From Simmondsia chinensis (taxonomy: Eukaryota; Streptophyta; Magnoliopsida; Caryophyllales; Simmondsiaceae): a DNA stretch of 64,000 nucleotides. The position numbers were made by a program, and so were the translations under genes. Where the stretch lies: contig JAGTTD010000001.1 in assembly GCA_018398585.1 (NCBI GenBank), positions 20,043,750 to 20,107,749 of the forward strand, written 5' to 3'. The notes beneath the pieces are model-generated. The model was not told the DNA's origin. It searched no databases and was given only the letters and a program-made list of their open reading frames with translations. This document shows positions 42,906 through 52,349 of the stretch, piece after piece. Numbering within the stretch: the stretch's first letter is position 1; each line of letters begins with the position of its first letter.

Positions 42906-43838
42906 CAACAACAACAACAGTCCCAGGCTCCCGCAGAAAGCAGGGTCTGGGGGGGTGATGTACGCAGCCTTACCCCTTCCGGCTGGAAAGGAGACTGTTT
43001 TCAGGGACCCCCAACCTGAAGTAGTTGAGTGCCTGCAGATAAACCACCCATCAATTACCAGTGCATTATGAGGAAAAAGTAAACGAAAGGAAGAAGAAAA
43101 AGAAGGAGAAGAAGAAGAAGAAGAAGAAGCATGATCAGAGACTAAGCTAGCCTATAAGTGTTACACTTTAGGTTATGCCTGCCTAAGGATCTTAAACTAC
43201 CAGCCACTCCCCGCCCTACTCTACTCTGCCACCTCCACTACCCTTATGCTAGCCCTCCAACGTGCCCTATCCGAGGCCATCTCCTCTCAGGTTTAGGTGG
43301 GTTAGGTCTTGATGAATCGTCTCCAGCCAACTCTTCTTTGGTCTGCCCTTCCCTCTTCTGCTTATTGCCGTGTGAAGCTGTTCACACGTCCTGACTGGAG
43401 CTGTAGTTGGTCTTCTGCTAACATATCCAAACCATCTTAGGCGGTGCTCCCTCAATTTATCCTTGATCGAGGCTACACCCAGCTTACCTCGTGTCACATC
43501 ATTCCTAATCTTATCCTTCCTTGTGTGGCCACACATCCAGCGCAGCATCCTCATCTCTGCCACCTTCATCCTCTGTGTTTGTTTTTGTTTCATTGGTCGA
43601 CACTCTGCCCCATATAGCATAGCCGGTCTTACTACCGTCCTATAGTATTTTTCCTTTAACTTTAGTGGGAACTTTCTATCACATAGCACCCCAGATGCCA
43701 TCCTCCACTTCTGCCAGCCTAATTTAATCCTGTTGCTAACATCCTCTTCCACTTCACCATTCTGGTGTATCATGGATCCCAGATATTTGAAGCTCTCTTT
43801 ACTCGGTACGGTTTCTGATTCAATCTTAACCTCCTCAG
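42906..43838 (-). mobile_element. RTE-type LINE, 5'-truncated
   Basis: 933 bp on the minus strand, bounded by the 19-base duplication. Its 3' end is a short TTG repeat (CTGTTGTTGTTGTTG read on the minus strand) and not poly-A, as in RTE elements. It carries the end of the reverse transcriptase. A (GAA)n-type run at 43087-43130 lies in the 3' untranslated part. It is inserted in gag of H, so it is younger than H. Confidence 0.88.
43267..43773 (-). CDS. C-terminal part of RTE LINE reverse transcriptase
   Basis: 168 open codons. Diagnostic blocks are RIKLGWQKWRMASGVLCD, YRTVVRPAMLYGAECRPMK, EMRMLRWMCGHTRKDKIRN and LRWFGYVSRR, the region just after the RT domain in plant RTE LINEs. The catalytic part and the endonuclease are missing through 5' truncation. 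The W of GAECWPMK, usual in relatives, is Arg here. The frame is open, suggesting a fairly young insertion. Confidence 0.88.
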   Translation of the reverse strand: MIHQNGEVEEDVSNRIKLGWQKWRMASGVLCDRKFPLKLKEKYYRTVVRPAMLYGAECRPMKQKQTQRMKVAEMRMLRWMCGHTRKDKIRNDVTRGKLGVASIKDKLREHRLRWFGYVSRRPTTAPVRTCEQLHTAISRRGKGRPKKSWLETIHQDLTHLNLRGDGLG

Positions 43839-43857
43839 GGCTTATAGGATCGTATTA
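43839..43857. repeat. Target duplication of the RTE LINE, right copy
   Basis: 19 bases, one mismatch to 42887-42905; gag of H resumes after it. Confidence 0.85.
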
Positions 43858-44700
43858 ACAAGTAAAATTCATCTAATAGAGTTGCGGTGCTTCTACCGGC
43901 GAGTTAGTTAGTTAGGCCTCCTGACACCTCTAGTTCACGGAAAAAATGGATTCGGGCAACCACATTTGGAGTTGGAATCTTTTGATGGTACAAATCCTCA
44001 TTCTGAGATCTGTCAATGTGAAAGGTATTTTTGCTTCTATCAAATTGTTGAATCTAAAAAGGTGGAGCTGGCTGCTGTGTATTTGCGTGGTAATCATGAG
44101 GTGTGGTTATATTGCCTAATTCGCAATAATCCAAACCTTTAACGGTCTGAATTTGTGACTGAAATGTGTGATCGGTATGGTGATGAAGACCTTAGTGATG
44201 TGGTAAACAATTTCAACAAGATAGCACAAGTAACTTCTGTCAAAGATTACATGACAAAGTTTGAGCATTTAAAGGCTTAAATGATGACTGCAAATCCAGC
44301 AGCTATTGAGGCATACTATGTATCTAGTTTTATTAGTGGTTTGAAGCCAAGAATCAAGAATTTGGTTAAGGCATTGAATCCTCTTTCATTGTCTCAAGCT
44401 TATTCCAAGGGTAGACATTTTGAGAACAAAATTTTGGGAACAACAAATAGCCAGCAGTCCAGAATTGTGCAAGGGACAACATCCTCTCAAGAAAATCCTC
44501 TTGTGGCCAATATATCTTTGAGTATAAAGGAGAAGAGGGCTCAGAAGCTATGCTTTAAATGCAATCAAAAATGCTTTTTTAGTCATAAGTGTAACCCAAA
44601 TTTCTTGATGACTGTCACTGGTGTTGAGACATCTGAAGTTTCTGATTTGCTAGTGGGTGAGGAGGATATTGAGGTGCAAGAGCAGGAGTATGTGGAAGAT
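43858..44700 (+). pseudogene. Gag core and zinc knuckle of H
   Basis: After the LINE the gag core follows: LELESFDGTNPHSEI-like start (about 43970), AAVYLRGNHEVWLY (about 44073), YYVSSFISGLKPRIKNLVKAL (about 44315) and the CCHC-type LCFKCNQKCFFSHKC (about 44550). The open piece starts at 44281 after a stop. Gln to stop and Trp to stop changes are scattered upstream. Confidence 0.75.
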
Positions 44701-45180
44701 TCTAATGAGGGTGAGGTGGAAATATCAGTTCAAGCTTTGACTAGCAATGGATCACACCATAGAATTCGAATCAGGGGGGAAGTTAGACATAAGCCATTGT
44801 TGATTTTGATTAACAGTGGTAGCACGCATAGTTTTGTGGATCCTAAGGTGGTGAGAGCTGTGGGACATGTTGATCAAGACTAGTCCCCTAGCAGTTATAG
44901 TGGCTGATGACAACTCTATTTTGAATCAAACAAAATGCAAGCAGTTCAATTAGGCGATGCAAGGACATGAATTTGTGTATCATTTCAGAGTTCTCAGATT
45001 GGGAGGTTGTGATATGGTCCTAGGAGTGGACTAGATGAAGACCATTAGTCCCATAGTGTTTGATTTCAGTAAATTGACATTGTCATTTGATAAAGAAGGT
45101 TAAGGAATTCGCTGCAGGGTATTGTGAAGCAAGGCGAGTTGCGTATGATGTCAAGTCAAAGATTGGAAGGAACCATTAAG
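44701..45180 (+). pseudogene. Aspartic protease of H
   Basis: The active site reads LLILINSGSTHSFVDPKVV (about 44800-44856): the catalytic Asp of the D-S-G triad is Asn. A frameshift follows at about 44880, then [15 protein letters not shown] and the end of the protease. The related proteases in C2 and G keep D-S-G. Confidence 0.75.
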
Positions 45181-45219
45181 AAAGGTAGCTATCAATGGAT
45201 AGGCCACCTCTTCTCTATT

Positions 45220-46180
45220 AAAGCTCATCAAGTTGTGGATGCTCAGATGGACTTGAATCCATTAATTGACAAACGTATCTGGGAATATAAAGATCTCTTT
45301 GAACAACCTGCTGTTCTTCCTCCAAAGCAATCTCTGGATCACTCTATTCCTCTGAAAGCTGGTTCCAATTCAGTTAACATGAGACTTTATAAGTATCCCC
45401 ACACTTAAAGGAGTGAGATAGAAAAGCAAGTAGATAAGCTGCTGAAGAAAAATTTTATTCGCCAAAGCCACAGCCCTTTTGCTTCTCATGTGATATTAGT
45501 GAAGAAAAAGGATGGAACTTCTCACATGTGTGTTGACTATAGGCAGTTGAATGCACATACAATTAAAGACATGTTTCCTATACCTATCATCGATGATCTG
45601 TTGGATGAACTCTATGGGTCTAAGTGCTTTTGAAAGCTGGATTTAAGACAATGTTAGCATCAGATTAGAGTGAAGGATGCTGATATACATAAGACTACAT
45701 TTCGCACGCATCATGGGCATTATGAGTTTGTGGTTATGCCTTTTGGGCTAACCAATGCTCTGGCTACTTTTCAAGCTCGTATGAATACTGTGTTCAAGGC
45801 TTACCTGAGAAAGTTTGTTCTTGTGTTTTTTGATGGTATTTTAACTTATAGTCCTTCCTTGGAGGCTCATGTGGAACATCTAAGGATGGTGTTCGAGATC
45901 ATGATGCAGAATCAGTTGTTTGCCAAGTTGTCTAAGTGTTCTTTTGCTAGGGCTCAGGTGAAGTATTTAGGCCATATTATATCTGGACATGGGGTAGCTA
46001 CTGACGTAACCAAAGTACAAGCTATGAAGGAGTGGCCACTGCCTGTTACACTCAAACAACTACGTGGATTTTTTGGTCTTGCAGGTTATCACCGCAAGTT
46101 TATATCAGGGTATGCTATGACAGCCAAGCCATTGATAGATCTCTTGAGAAAAGATGCATTTGTTTGGTCAGAGGCAGCAT
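45220..46180 (+). pseudogene. Reverse transcriptase of H
   Basis: Blocks in order: PPKQSLDHSIPLKAG (about 45325), NFIRQSHSPFAS-type (about 45450), [18 protein letters not shown] (about 45500), then 45670-46182 open for 170 codons with [27 protein letters not shown] and [17 protein letters not shown]. The catalytic box FDD is FDG, removing one metal-binding Asp. Stops occur in the first half (for example near 45632). Confidence 0.82.
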
Positions 46181-46640
46181 AGGAAGCTTTTCGGAACCTG
46201 AAAGAGGCTATGTGTGCAGCTCCTGTGATGGTTATGCCTGACTTCAAGCTGCCGTTTGTATTGGAGATAAACAATTGTAGTTCTAGAGTTGGTGCTATTC
46301 TATCCCAAGCTGGAAGGCTAGTTGCCTTTCTCAGTCAAGCCTTGTGTCCTAGGAATGCAAGCTTATCGATTTATGAAAAGGAGTACCTTGAAATCTTGTT
46401 AGCTATTCAAAAATGGAGGAATTACTTGGATGGTCACCATTTTGTAATCACGACTAATCACCAGAGCGTAAAATCTTTGTTGGAACAGAAGATTTCTATT
46501 AGAGTGCAATGTAAGGACTTATGAAAATATTAGGCTTGGATTATTCAATTGAGTATAGAAGTGGAAGAGATAACAGTGTAGCAGATGTCTTATCTCATTG
46601 CCATGAGGTAGGACAGATTGTAGTTTGTGGTGCCATTTCA
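46181..46640 (+). pseudogene. RNase H of H
   Basis: FVLEINNCSSRVGAILSQAG (usual ETDASG is EINNCS, so the catalytic Asp is lost), YEKEYLEILLAIQKWRNYL, ITTNHQSVKSLLEQK, and DNSVADVLSHCHE. There is a one-base frame change near 46520 and a stop near 46181. Confidence 0.78.
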
Positions 46641-46862
46641 ATAACATTACCTTCATGGATGCAGCAGGTTCACGATTCGTATATAGGGGATAAATTTGCA
46701 CAAGAATGTGTCACAACTTTAAGTGTCAAACCTGCTGCAGAGGAGGATTCTGGTGTGGTGATTAGTAGTGGTATTATCAGAATCAAGAGCAAGGTGTACG
46801 TTGGCGTTGCTACTGATTTGAGGAAATAGATTGTTCTAGGATTTCACTCATCATCTTGGTGG

Positions 46863-46899
<37 letters not shown>

Positions 46900-47700
46900 G
46901 GTTGGTGTGGGGGAGGGGGGGACAACACTCTGGTATTGAAGGCATGCATTAAAGGTTGAAGACTTACTTTCATTGGCATGGTATGAAAGGAGATGTGGTG
47001 AAATTGGTGCAAGCTTGTGAAGTATGTAAACAAACTAAGAGCGCTCATGTTCCTTATCAAGGACTTCTTCAACCTTTGCCTATTCTGGATAGGGGATGGC
47101 AGCACATTAGTATGGAGTTTATAGAAGCATTACCCAAGTCTGAAGGGAAGGAGATAATTTTGGCGGTGGTTGATCATTTTACAAAGTTTGGGCATTTTAT
47201 TGCGCTCAATCATTCTATCATAGATGTAAGATTAGCTCACTTGTTCCTAGATCTCATCCATAGGCTTCATGGGTTGCCTCAGTCTATCACATCTGATAGA
47301 GATAGGTTGTTCACTGGCCATTTCTGGCAGGAATTATTCTTGTTGCTGTGTTCTATGCTTGCTCTTAGCTCTTCTTAACATCCTCAAACAAATGGACAAA
47401 CTGAGAGACTTAACCAATGTGTAAAACAATACTTGAGGGGCATGACTTTCTCCAATCCAATGCATTGGCACCGTTTCCTTTCCTTAGCTTAATTATGGTA
47501 TAATACACACGCCCACTCTTCCTTGGGAACTACCTCTTTTAAGGCTCTTTTTGGCTTTGATCCTTCTTCTCTTATGGGCCATCAAGGAGCTGTGGCTACA
47601 ATGACTGATGTTAGTGAATTTCTGGAGCAAAGATGGCAGCTGATGCAGTTGCTTAAGGATAATTTGCAAGTGGCTCAATCATGAATGAAATTTTTTGCTG
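46641..47700 (+). pseudogene. Integrase of H, interrupted by a G-rich tract
   Basis: The zinc-binding part is split by the G tract at 46864-46920 between HSSSW and HSGIEG. CEVCKQTK (about 47014) is intact. In the core, MDFIEGLP of relatives is MEFIEALP (first catalytic Asp to Glu); the second Asp (SDRDRLF, about 47296) and the Glu (HPQTNGQTERLNQ, about 47380) are kept. A stop precedes HPQT. The C-terminal side includes LGTTSFKALFGFDP. Confidence 0.8.
46864..46920. repeat. 35-base G homopolymer and G-rich tract
   Basis: 46864-46898 is an uninterrupted run of 35 G, followed by TGGTTGGTGTGGGGGAGGGGGGG. It replaces the bases that in G and C2 encode the short WGGHSG segment. It could be a real expansion of a GGTGG seed or a sequencing or assembly artefact. 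Confidence 0.9.
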
Positions 47701-48160
47701 GTAAGAAATGTTCTGATAAAACTTTTGATGTTGGTGATCAGGTTTACTTTAAGCTACAGCCCTACAGGAAATCTTCAGTTGCTATACACAAGAATGTCAA
47801 GCTTGGTGCTCGTTATTTTGGCCCTTATGAAATCTTAGAGTAGATAGGATTGGTGGCTTATAGGGTGGACTTACCTACAGATTCGTGTGTCCACCCAATG
47901 TTTCATGTTTGACTCTTGAAGAAGCATGTGGCTGAGAGAATTTCCTGTTTTGCTAATCCTCCAGCAGCTTCTTCCAATGGTATCTTGATGTAGGGTCCTT
48001 TGGCAATCTTAGAATCAAGAAAGTTACAGCACCAGTGCAAGGGAAAAGAGGAGGTGCTTGTTCATTGGACAAACTTGGACCCATAGCTGCGTTCGTGGGA
48101 AGATTTACACTTTTTAAGGACACATTTTCCTTTCTTTCATTCTTGAGGCTAGACTGTTCT
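47701..48160 (+). pseudogene. Integrase C-terminus and chromodomain-like tail of H
   Basis: DVGDQVYFKLQPYRKSSVA (about 47730), GARYFGPYEIL, then a chromodomain-like block VLVHWTNLDP-LRSWEDLHFL (about 48055-48115) and an FHS-type end at the polypurine tract. In chromoviruses this tail is thought to steer integration to chromatin. Four stops or so. Confidence 0.65.
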
Positions 48161-48161
48161 T

Positions 48162-48174
48162 GAGGGAAGCGTAT
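48162..48174 (+). promoter_or_regulatory. Polypurine tract of H
   Basis: GAGGGAAGCGTAT before the 3' LTR, a mutated version of the AAGGGGAGGGGAT tract of G. Confidence 0.6.
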
Positions 48175-48532
48175 TGTCACGATTAGGAGCTGAATTGGAG
48201 TTGTTTAAGCAGTTGTTCCCGTTAAAAGTCATATAGGGGTTTGAAGGTCGTTTTTGGAGGGAAAGTCGGCTGGGAGTTGTTTTAGTTGTTTTGTATTTTG
48301 TTTTGTGACAACTATGCTTTTGTTGTTGCTGTCTAGATTTTTTGTTTCTTAAGTGTTAGTTTTCTTCTATAAACTGCTTGTAATCTCTTGTAATAAGATC
48401 ATGTTAATGAATGAAATCAATTTCCCGTTTCTCAACCTTAATTTCCCTCCATTCTCATCTCATCTCTTGATTCTCATCTCAATTCTTCTTCAAACTTAGA
48501 TTATGATTCAAGAATTACCTTGAATCATAACA
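48175..48532 (+). repeat. 3' LTR of H
   Basis: 358 bp, TGTCACGATTAGG to TTGAATCATAACA, followed by the CATTT duplication. By eye it differs from the 5' LTR at roughly one base in ten. Confidence 0.92.
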
Positions 48533-48537
48533 CATTT

Positions 48538-49341
48538 GCTCAATGGTGATGAGATCCCTCGAAACAAGACCAAATCCCTGATTCGAAGGTCTTCTAACCC
48601 TAATGGGCACATTGTCAATCCTATGGTTGGGTTCCAAGTGTGTAACACTTGGGTTAGCCACAGCTGAGTTTCCCATTGTCTTAGGGACGATGTAGTAAAC
48701 CTAAGCAACTGGCAACCATGAGCTCTAAAGAGCATCATGTGGATACCTAGCTAGAACTGAAGAAGGAGGAACATGACCGAGTTGCCTAATGCCTTCCCTA
48801 ACGGCTTGGGCCAAGCCATTATGAGCCTCAGCCTGCTTAACTAAGATAGGCTTGACCTCAACTACTGTCTTCCTTGCCTTGTTCTTAGCAATAAGGATAG
48901 TAGTTGAAGACAGGTTGAGTTCATCTCATCTAAGAGTCATTTAGGTTCTCTATGAAGCTTTTCATTCATTATGGTCCTAACATCATTGATCATGACACTC
49001 ATGGCGGCAGAGTTTTCACGTTGGGCCGCTACAGTGTGTTATGTTTCAGCACATTGTTTCTCAATGGCCTGTTTTATGGCTTATTGAATCCCTCGTTCCA
49101 TGATTACTAAACGACGTTTGAGCATGGCCATAAAACTCTTACGAGAATGGCCATCAAGTCCAATACGCTCGTCTTCCGAGGTGTCTTTATCACCACCGCC
49201 TTAATTGCCGTGGTTGTGACTGGTTTCATCCCCTGGGGATGTAGGGCTTTGATCAAGAGGATACTCAAGTGGGGACCCAATTAAGGCTGGGCCTTCTTGT
49301 TCCTAATGCTCAAGAGCATTGGATCTCCTTATTCTGACCAT
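48538..49341 (-). pseudogene. Gag N-terminus of Tat-like copy C
   Basis: The start ATG is at 49341 (MVRIRRSNALEH, then a stop). A polar segment follows (PTSPGDETSHNHG, GDKDTSEDERIGLDGHSRKSFMAMLKRR) and an Ala/Gln/Glu-rich helix. The same protein begins at 7094 in copy A. Element H interrupts at 48537. Confidence 0.65.
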
Positions 49342-49631
49342 CGGTGGATGGTCTAAAATTATGTTTTGGTAATCCGTATTGGGGTTGAAGACAATGATGT
49401 CTTGTGTTAAGTGTACAACTAGAGGCCAAAAGAGGCATGTTTGCCATATTTGTTTGTTAATTTGTGTGATATGGTCACCGTAAATACAAATGTAAATAAA
49501 TGTGCAAAAGGGACTCACCGTGACCAGAGAGTGAGCCTAAATTTAGATTGCACATATTTGACTTCAACCATTCACCGGTTTAGGAGAAATTGGCAAGACA
49601 TTTTTGGTGTATCTAAATTCGATTAATATGT
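49342..49631 (-). other. 5' leader of Tat-like copy C, inner part
   Basis: Non-coding. Its reverse complement aligns with 6840-7090 and 23870-24020 (GGTGAATGGTTGAAGTCAAA; TTTACGGTGACCA). C2 is inserted at its upstream side; the outer part of the leader is at 59697-59760. Confidence 0.65.
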
Positions 49632-49636
49632 GAGTT

Positions 49637-49974
49637 CGTTATGTTTTTTATATGTTTTGATGTAATAAGTCGATTTTAGTTGTAATGTTTTGAATTCAAT
49701 TTTTGGCGCCAAAGTTGGTTTTGGCCGGTAGATGCAACTAGTCAAGTTTGGCGGCTGTTTTAAGTCGGTTAAGCATTGGTTCAATGTATCTAGTTCATAT
49801 AAGTAGGGTGATCCTGTGTAATTTCATTTCATTCAATGAAAATACCAATCTCTTTGAGATCAACTTCTCTTCTCATCTCATTCTCTCTCTATTTTCTCAT
49901 CTCGTTTCACTTCTTTCTCATCCCATACTCTCTTAATCTTAGGTTAAGATCAAGACTTAATCTCGATCTTAACA
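49637..49974 (+). repeat. 5' LTR of C2
   Basis: 338 bp; the terminal TG has become CG (CGTTATG), the end is GATCTTAACA. It includes TTGGCGCCAAAG (palindromic core), ATTCAATGAAAAT, CTCTTTGAGATCAA and TCTCATCT repeats. Confidence 0.92.
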
Positions 49975-49975
49975 A

Positions 49976-49988
49976 TTGGTATCAGAGC
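49976..49988 (+). promoter_or_regulatory. Primer binding site of C2
   Basis: TTGGTATCAGAGC, one base after the LTR; unmutated initiator-Met type primer site. Confidence 0.9.
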
Positions 49989-50132
49989 TTCATTTGGCTT
50001 CCAATTCAAACAAAATTGACATCAAATATTCTGAGATCATTGCAATTGTTATCTCACGGTTATTGAATTGATCTTGCAAATTGAAAATATCAAACAAAAT
50101 AGTACATATACAATTGAATCTTAGTAACTACT

Positions 50133-50648
50133 ATGGATCCAAATGTAATGGCATTGACTGGTGGAGTTGCCACCAGATTAGCAGCAACCAAAGCAACAGC
50201 TCATGCTACCTATGCTGATGCGGTTGGCAATAGTGGTACAACAGGAGAGGAGATGGTGTCAATGGCACAGTTTGACAGTCGGATCAATGCAATGCTTCTC
50301 ATGAGTGCTGAAGGAACTAATGCTGGAGAGCTTACTGATGAAGGGGAAATTGCAGAGGAAGGAATTGAATCAGATCAGGAAAGTGAGGAAAGCTTAGACG
50401 ATGCCGCAGTAGAGATTTCAGTTAAGGCTTTGACAGGTAATGGGGCTCATAGCACGATCCCAATCAAAGGGAAGACTGGCAAAAGGTCCATTATCATTCT
50501 CATTGATAGTGGGAGTACTCAGAGCTTTGTTGATCCCAAAGTGGTCAAGAAAGTAGGCCATGAAGTGATAAAAACACATCCTCTTGCAGTTATCATGGCT
50601 GATGGGAAATCAGTAACTACTCAGAACAAGTGCCAAGGGTTCTCTTAG
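50133..50648 (+). pseudogene. Gag-protease fusion with most of gag deleted (C2)
   Basis: The ATG at 50133 starts MDPNVMALTGGVATRL. After about 68 codons it passes, without loss of frame, into an acidic linker that in G lies after the zinc knuckle (DEGEIAEEGIESDQESEE), then the protease with an intact active site (LIDSGSTQSFVDPKVV). Gag core and zinc knuckle, about 1.1 kb in G, are absent. The piece ends at a TAG (50646-50648) where G has Trp, then continues in the same frame. Either the deletion happened in a copy helped in trans, or it arose after insertion. Confidence 0.8.
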
Positions 50649-50651
50649 CTG

Positions 50652-51488
50652 ATGCAAGACCATAAGTTTAGCTATGACTTTAGAATCCTTCCCTTAGGAG
50701 GGTGTGATATGGTGCTTGGGGTCGATTGGATGAGAACTTATAGCCCGGTATTGTTTGATTATGCAAATCTCATGGTTTCTTTTGATGTACAAGGCTCTAA
50801 GGTCACATTGCAAGGAGTGTCAGAACAAGCTCAATTACAAGTAATGAAGGGAAGTAAGTTGAAGAAGGGCATTCAGAGTTGTGCATACGAGTGGGTTAGC
50901 CAGCTGTTTGGTATTTCTTCCACTGAAATGATCGATATTACTGAACCAGAAGTGCAGGCATTGATTACAGAGTTTGAGGATGTGTTCGAGGTGCGTAAGT
51001 CCTTACCTCCCAAGAGGAGTTTAGATCATGTAATTCCCCTCAAAGAGGGTGCAGAACCGGTGAAGATTAGGCCTTACAGACACCCTCATGCTCAGAAGTC
51101 AGAGATTGAGAAGCAAACCGATGAATTGGTTAAGACAAATTTCATACAGGCCAGCCATAGCCCCTTTGCCTCTCCAGTAATTCTTGTCAAGAAAAAGGAT
51201 GGCACGAGTTGCATGTGTATTGAATATAGGCAACTCAACTCTATGACTGTTAAGGACAAGTTTCCAATACCAGTTATAGATGATTTGCTAGATGAGTTGC
51301 ATGGAGCTCAAGTCTTTTCCAAGCTAGATCTACAGCAAGGATATCATCAAATTAGAGTGGGAGAGCAAGATGTGTACAAGACTGCATTCCGGACACATCA
51401 TGGACATTTTGAGTTCGTGGTCATGCCATTTGGCTTGACAAATGCCCCAACAACATTTCATGCTCTTATGAATGATGTCTTCAAATAA
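50652..51488 (+). pseudogene. Protease end and reverse transcriptase, first part (C2)
   Basis: 278 open codons: [20 protein letters not shown] (protease end), [60 protein letters not shown] and [20 protein letters not shown]. It ends at TAA (51486-51488) replacing the Gln codon found in G, then continues in frame. The RT motifs up to the catalytic box are intact. Confidence 0.88.
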
Positions 51489-51503
51489 TTTCTTAGGAGA
51501 TTT

Positions 51504-51969
51504 GTGTTGGTTATCTTTGATGACATCCTGATTTACAGTGCATCGTTTGTGGAGCATTTGAAGCATTTGAGGGAGGTGTTTTTGGTCAAGAGAAAGCGTA
51601 AGTTGTATGCTAAGTTGGTCAACTATTCTTTTGCTCAAACTCACTTGGAATATCTTGGCCATGTGATCTCGTGTGAAGGAGTTTCCATCGATCCATCAAA
51701 AGTCCAAACCATGAAAGAATGGTCTGCTCCGATTACCTTGAAACAATTAAGAGGATTTTTGGGATTAACCGGCTATTACCGCAAATTTGTGGCCAATTAT
51801 TGAGCCTTAGCCAAGCCACTAACAGATCTATTAAAGAAAGACTCTTTCAGATGGTCGGATCAAGCTCAAAAGGCTTTTGATGCTCTCCGAGCTGAAATGT
51901 GCAGAGCACCAGTTTTGGCAATACCCGATTTCTCTTCAAGCTTTGTTTTAGAGACTGATGCAAGTGGAA
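51504..51969 (+). pseudogene. Reverse transcriptase end and RNase H start (C2)
   Basis: Catalytic box near the start as [13 protein letters not shown], then YAKLVNYSFAQTHLEYLGHVIS and [21 protein letters not shown], a TGA at 51801-51803 (Gly in G), and the RNase H start up to LETDASG at 51969. Element G is inserted exactly there; the rest of RNase H continues at 57515. Confidence 0.88.
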
Positions 51970-52315
51970 TGTTATGTTCTTAATCGTTGATTTAATGTAA
52001 TAAGGTGTTTTTACTTGTAAACATTCGAATTAATATTTGGGCGCCAAAGTTAGTTAGGCTTTAGCTCGGATTAGCTGTTTTGGCGGGAACAAAGCAATTG
52101 TTTGTTAGAGTTTGATTCCCTTGTGTTAAGCTCAATTGTAAGAGCTGATTTTATGTAATGTTGAATTCATTCAATGAAAATAGTAAACCATCTCTTTTGA
52201 GATAAACTTCTTTCTCTCATCTAAACTCTTCTAATTTCTCATCTCCTTCCTTTCTTTCTCATCCCATACTCTCTTTATCCTAACTTACGTTTGTGAATTA
52301 ATCACAACCGTAACA
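51970..52315 (+). repeat. 5' LTR of G
   Basis: 346 bp, TGTTATGTTCTTAATCG to CACAACCGTAACA. U3 contains GGGCGCCAAAG and TTGGCGGGAACAAAG; then ATTCAATGAAAAT, CTCTTTTGAGATAAACTTC and TCTCATCT repeats. About 13 differences by eye from the 3' copy. Confidence 0.96.
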
Positions 52316-52316
52316 A

Positions 52317-52329
52317 TTGGTATCAGAGC
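52317..52329 (+). promoter_or_regulatory. Primer binding site of G
   Basis: TTGGTATCAGAGC, one base after the 5' LTR. Confidence 0.92.
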
Positions 52330-52349
52330 TTCGTTCGATTTGCAAATTA

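Larger units (their letters stand above)
42117..48532 (+). mobile_element. Chromovirus H, complete with TSD CATTT
   Basis: LTRs at 42117-42485 and 48175-48532 flanked by identical CATTT (42112-42116 and 48533-48537). It contains primer site, gag, protease, RT, RNase H, integrase and a chromodomain-like tail, all on the plus strand and all broken. The two LTRs differ clearly more than those of G and C2, so H is the older insertion. An RTE LINE lies in its gag. It interrupts the gag of Tat-like copy C. Confidence 0.93.

Noticed and set aside
43087..43130. GAA-rich run as an independent microsatellite locus
   Set aside because: It is within the 3' part of the RTE LINE and is explained as part of that insertion.
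46851..47105. Open frame with a poly-proline tail on the minus strand
   Set aside because: The proline run is only the reverse of the G homopolymer; the rest is antisense to integrase.
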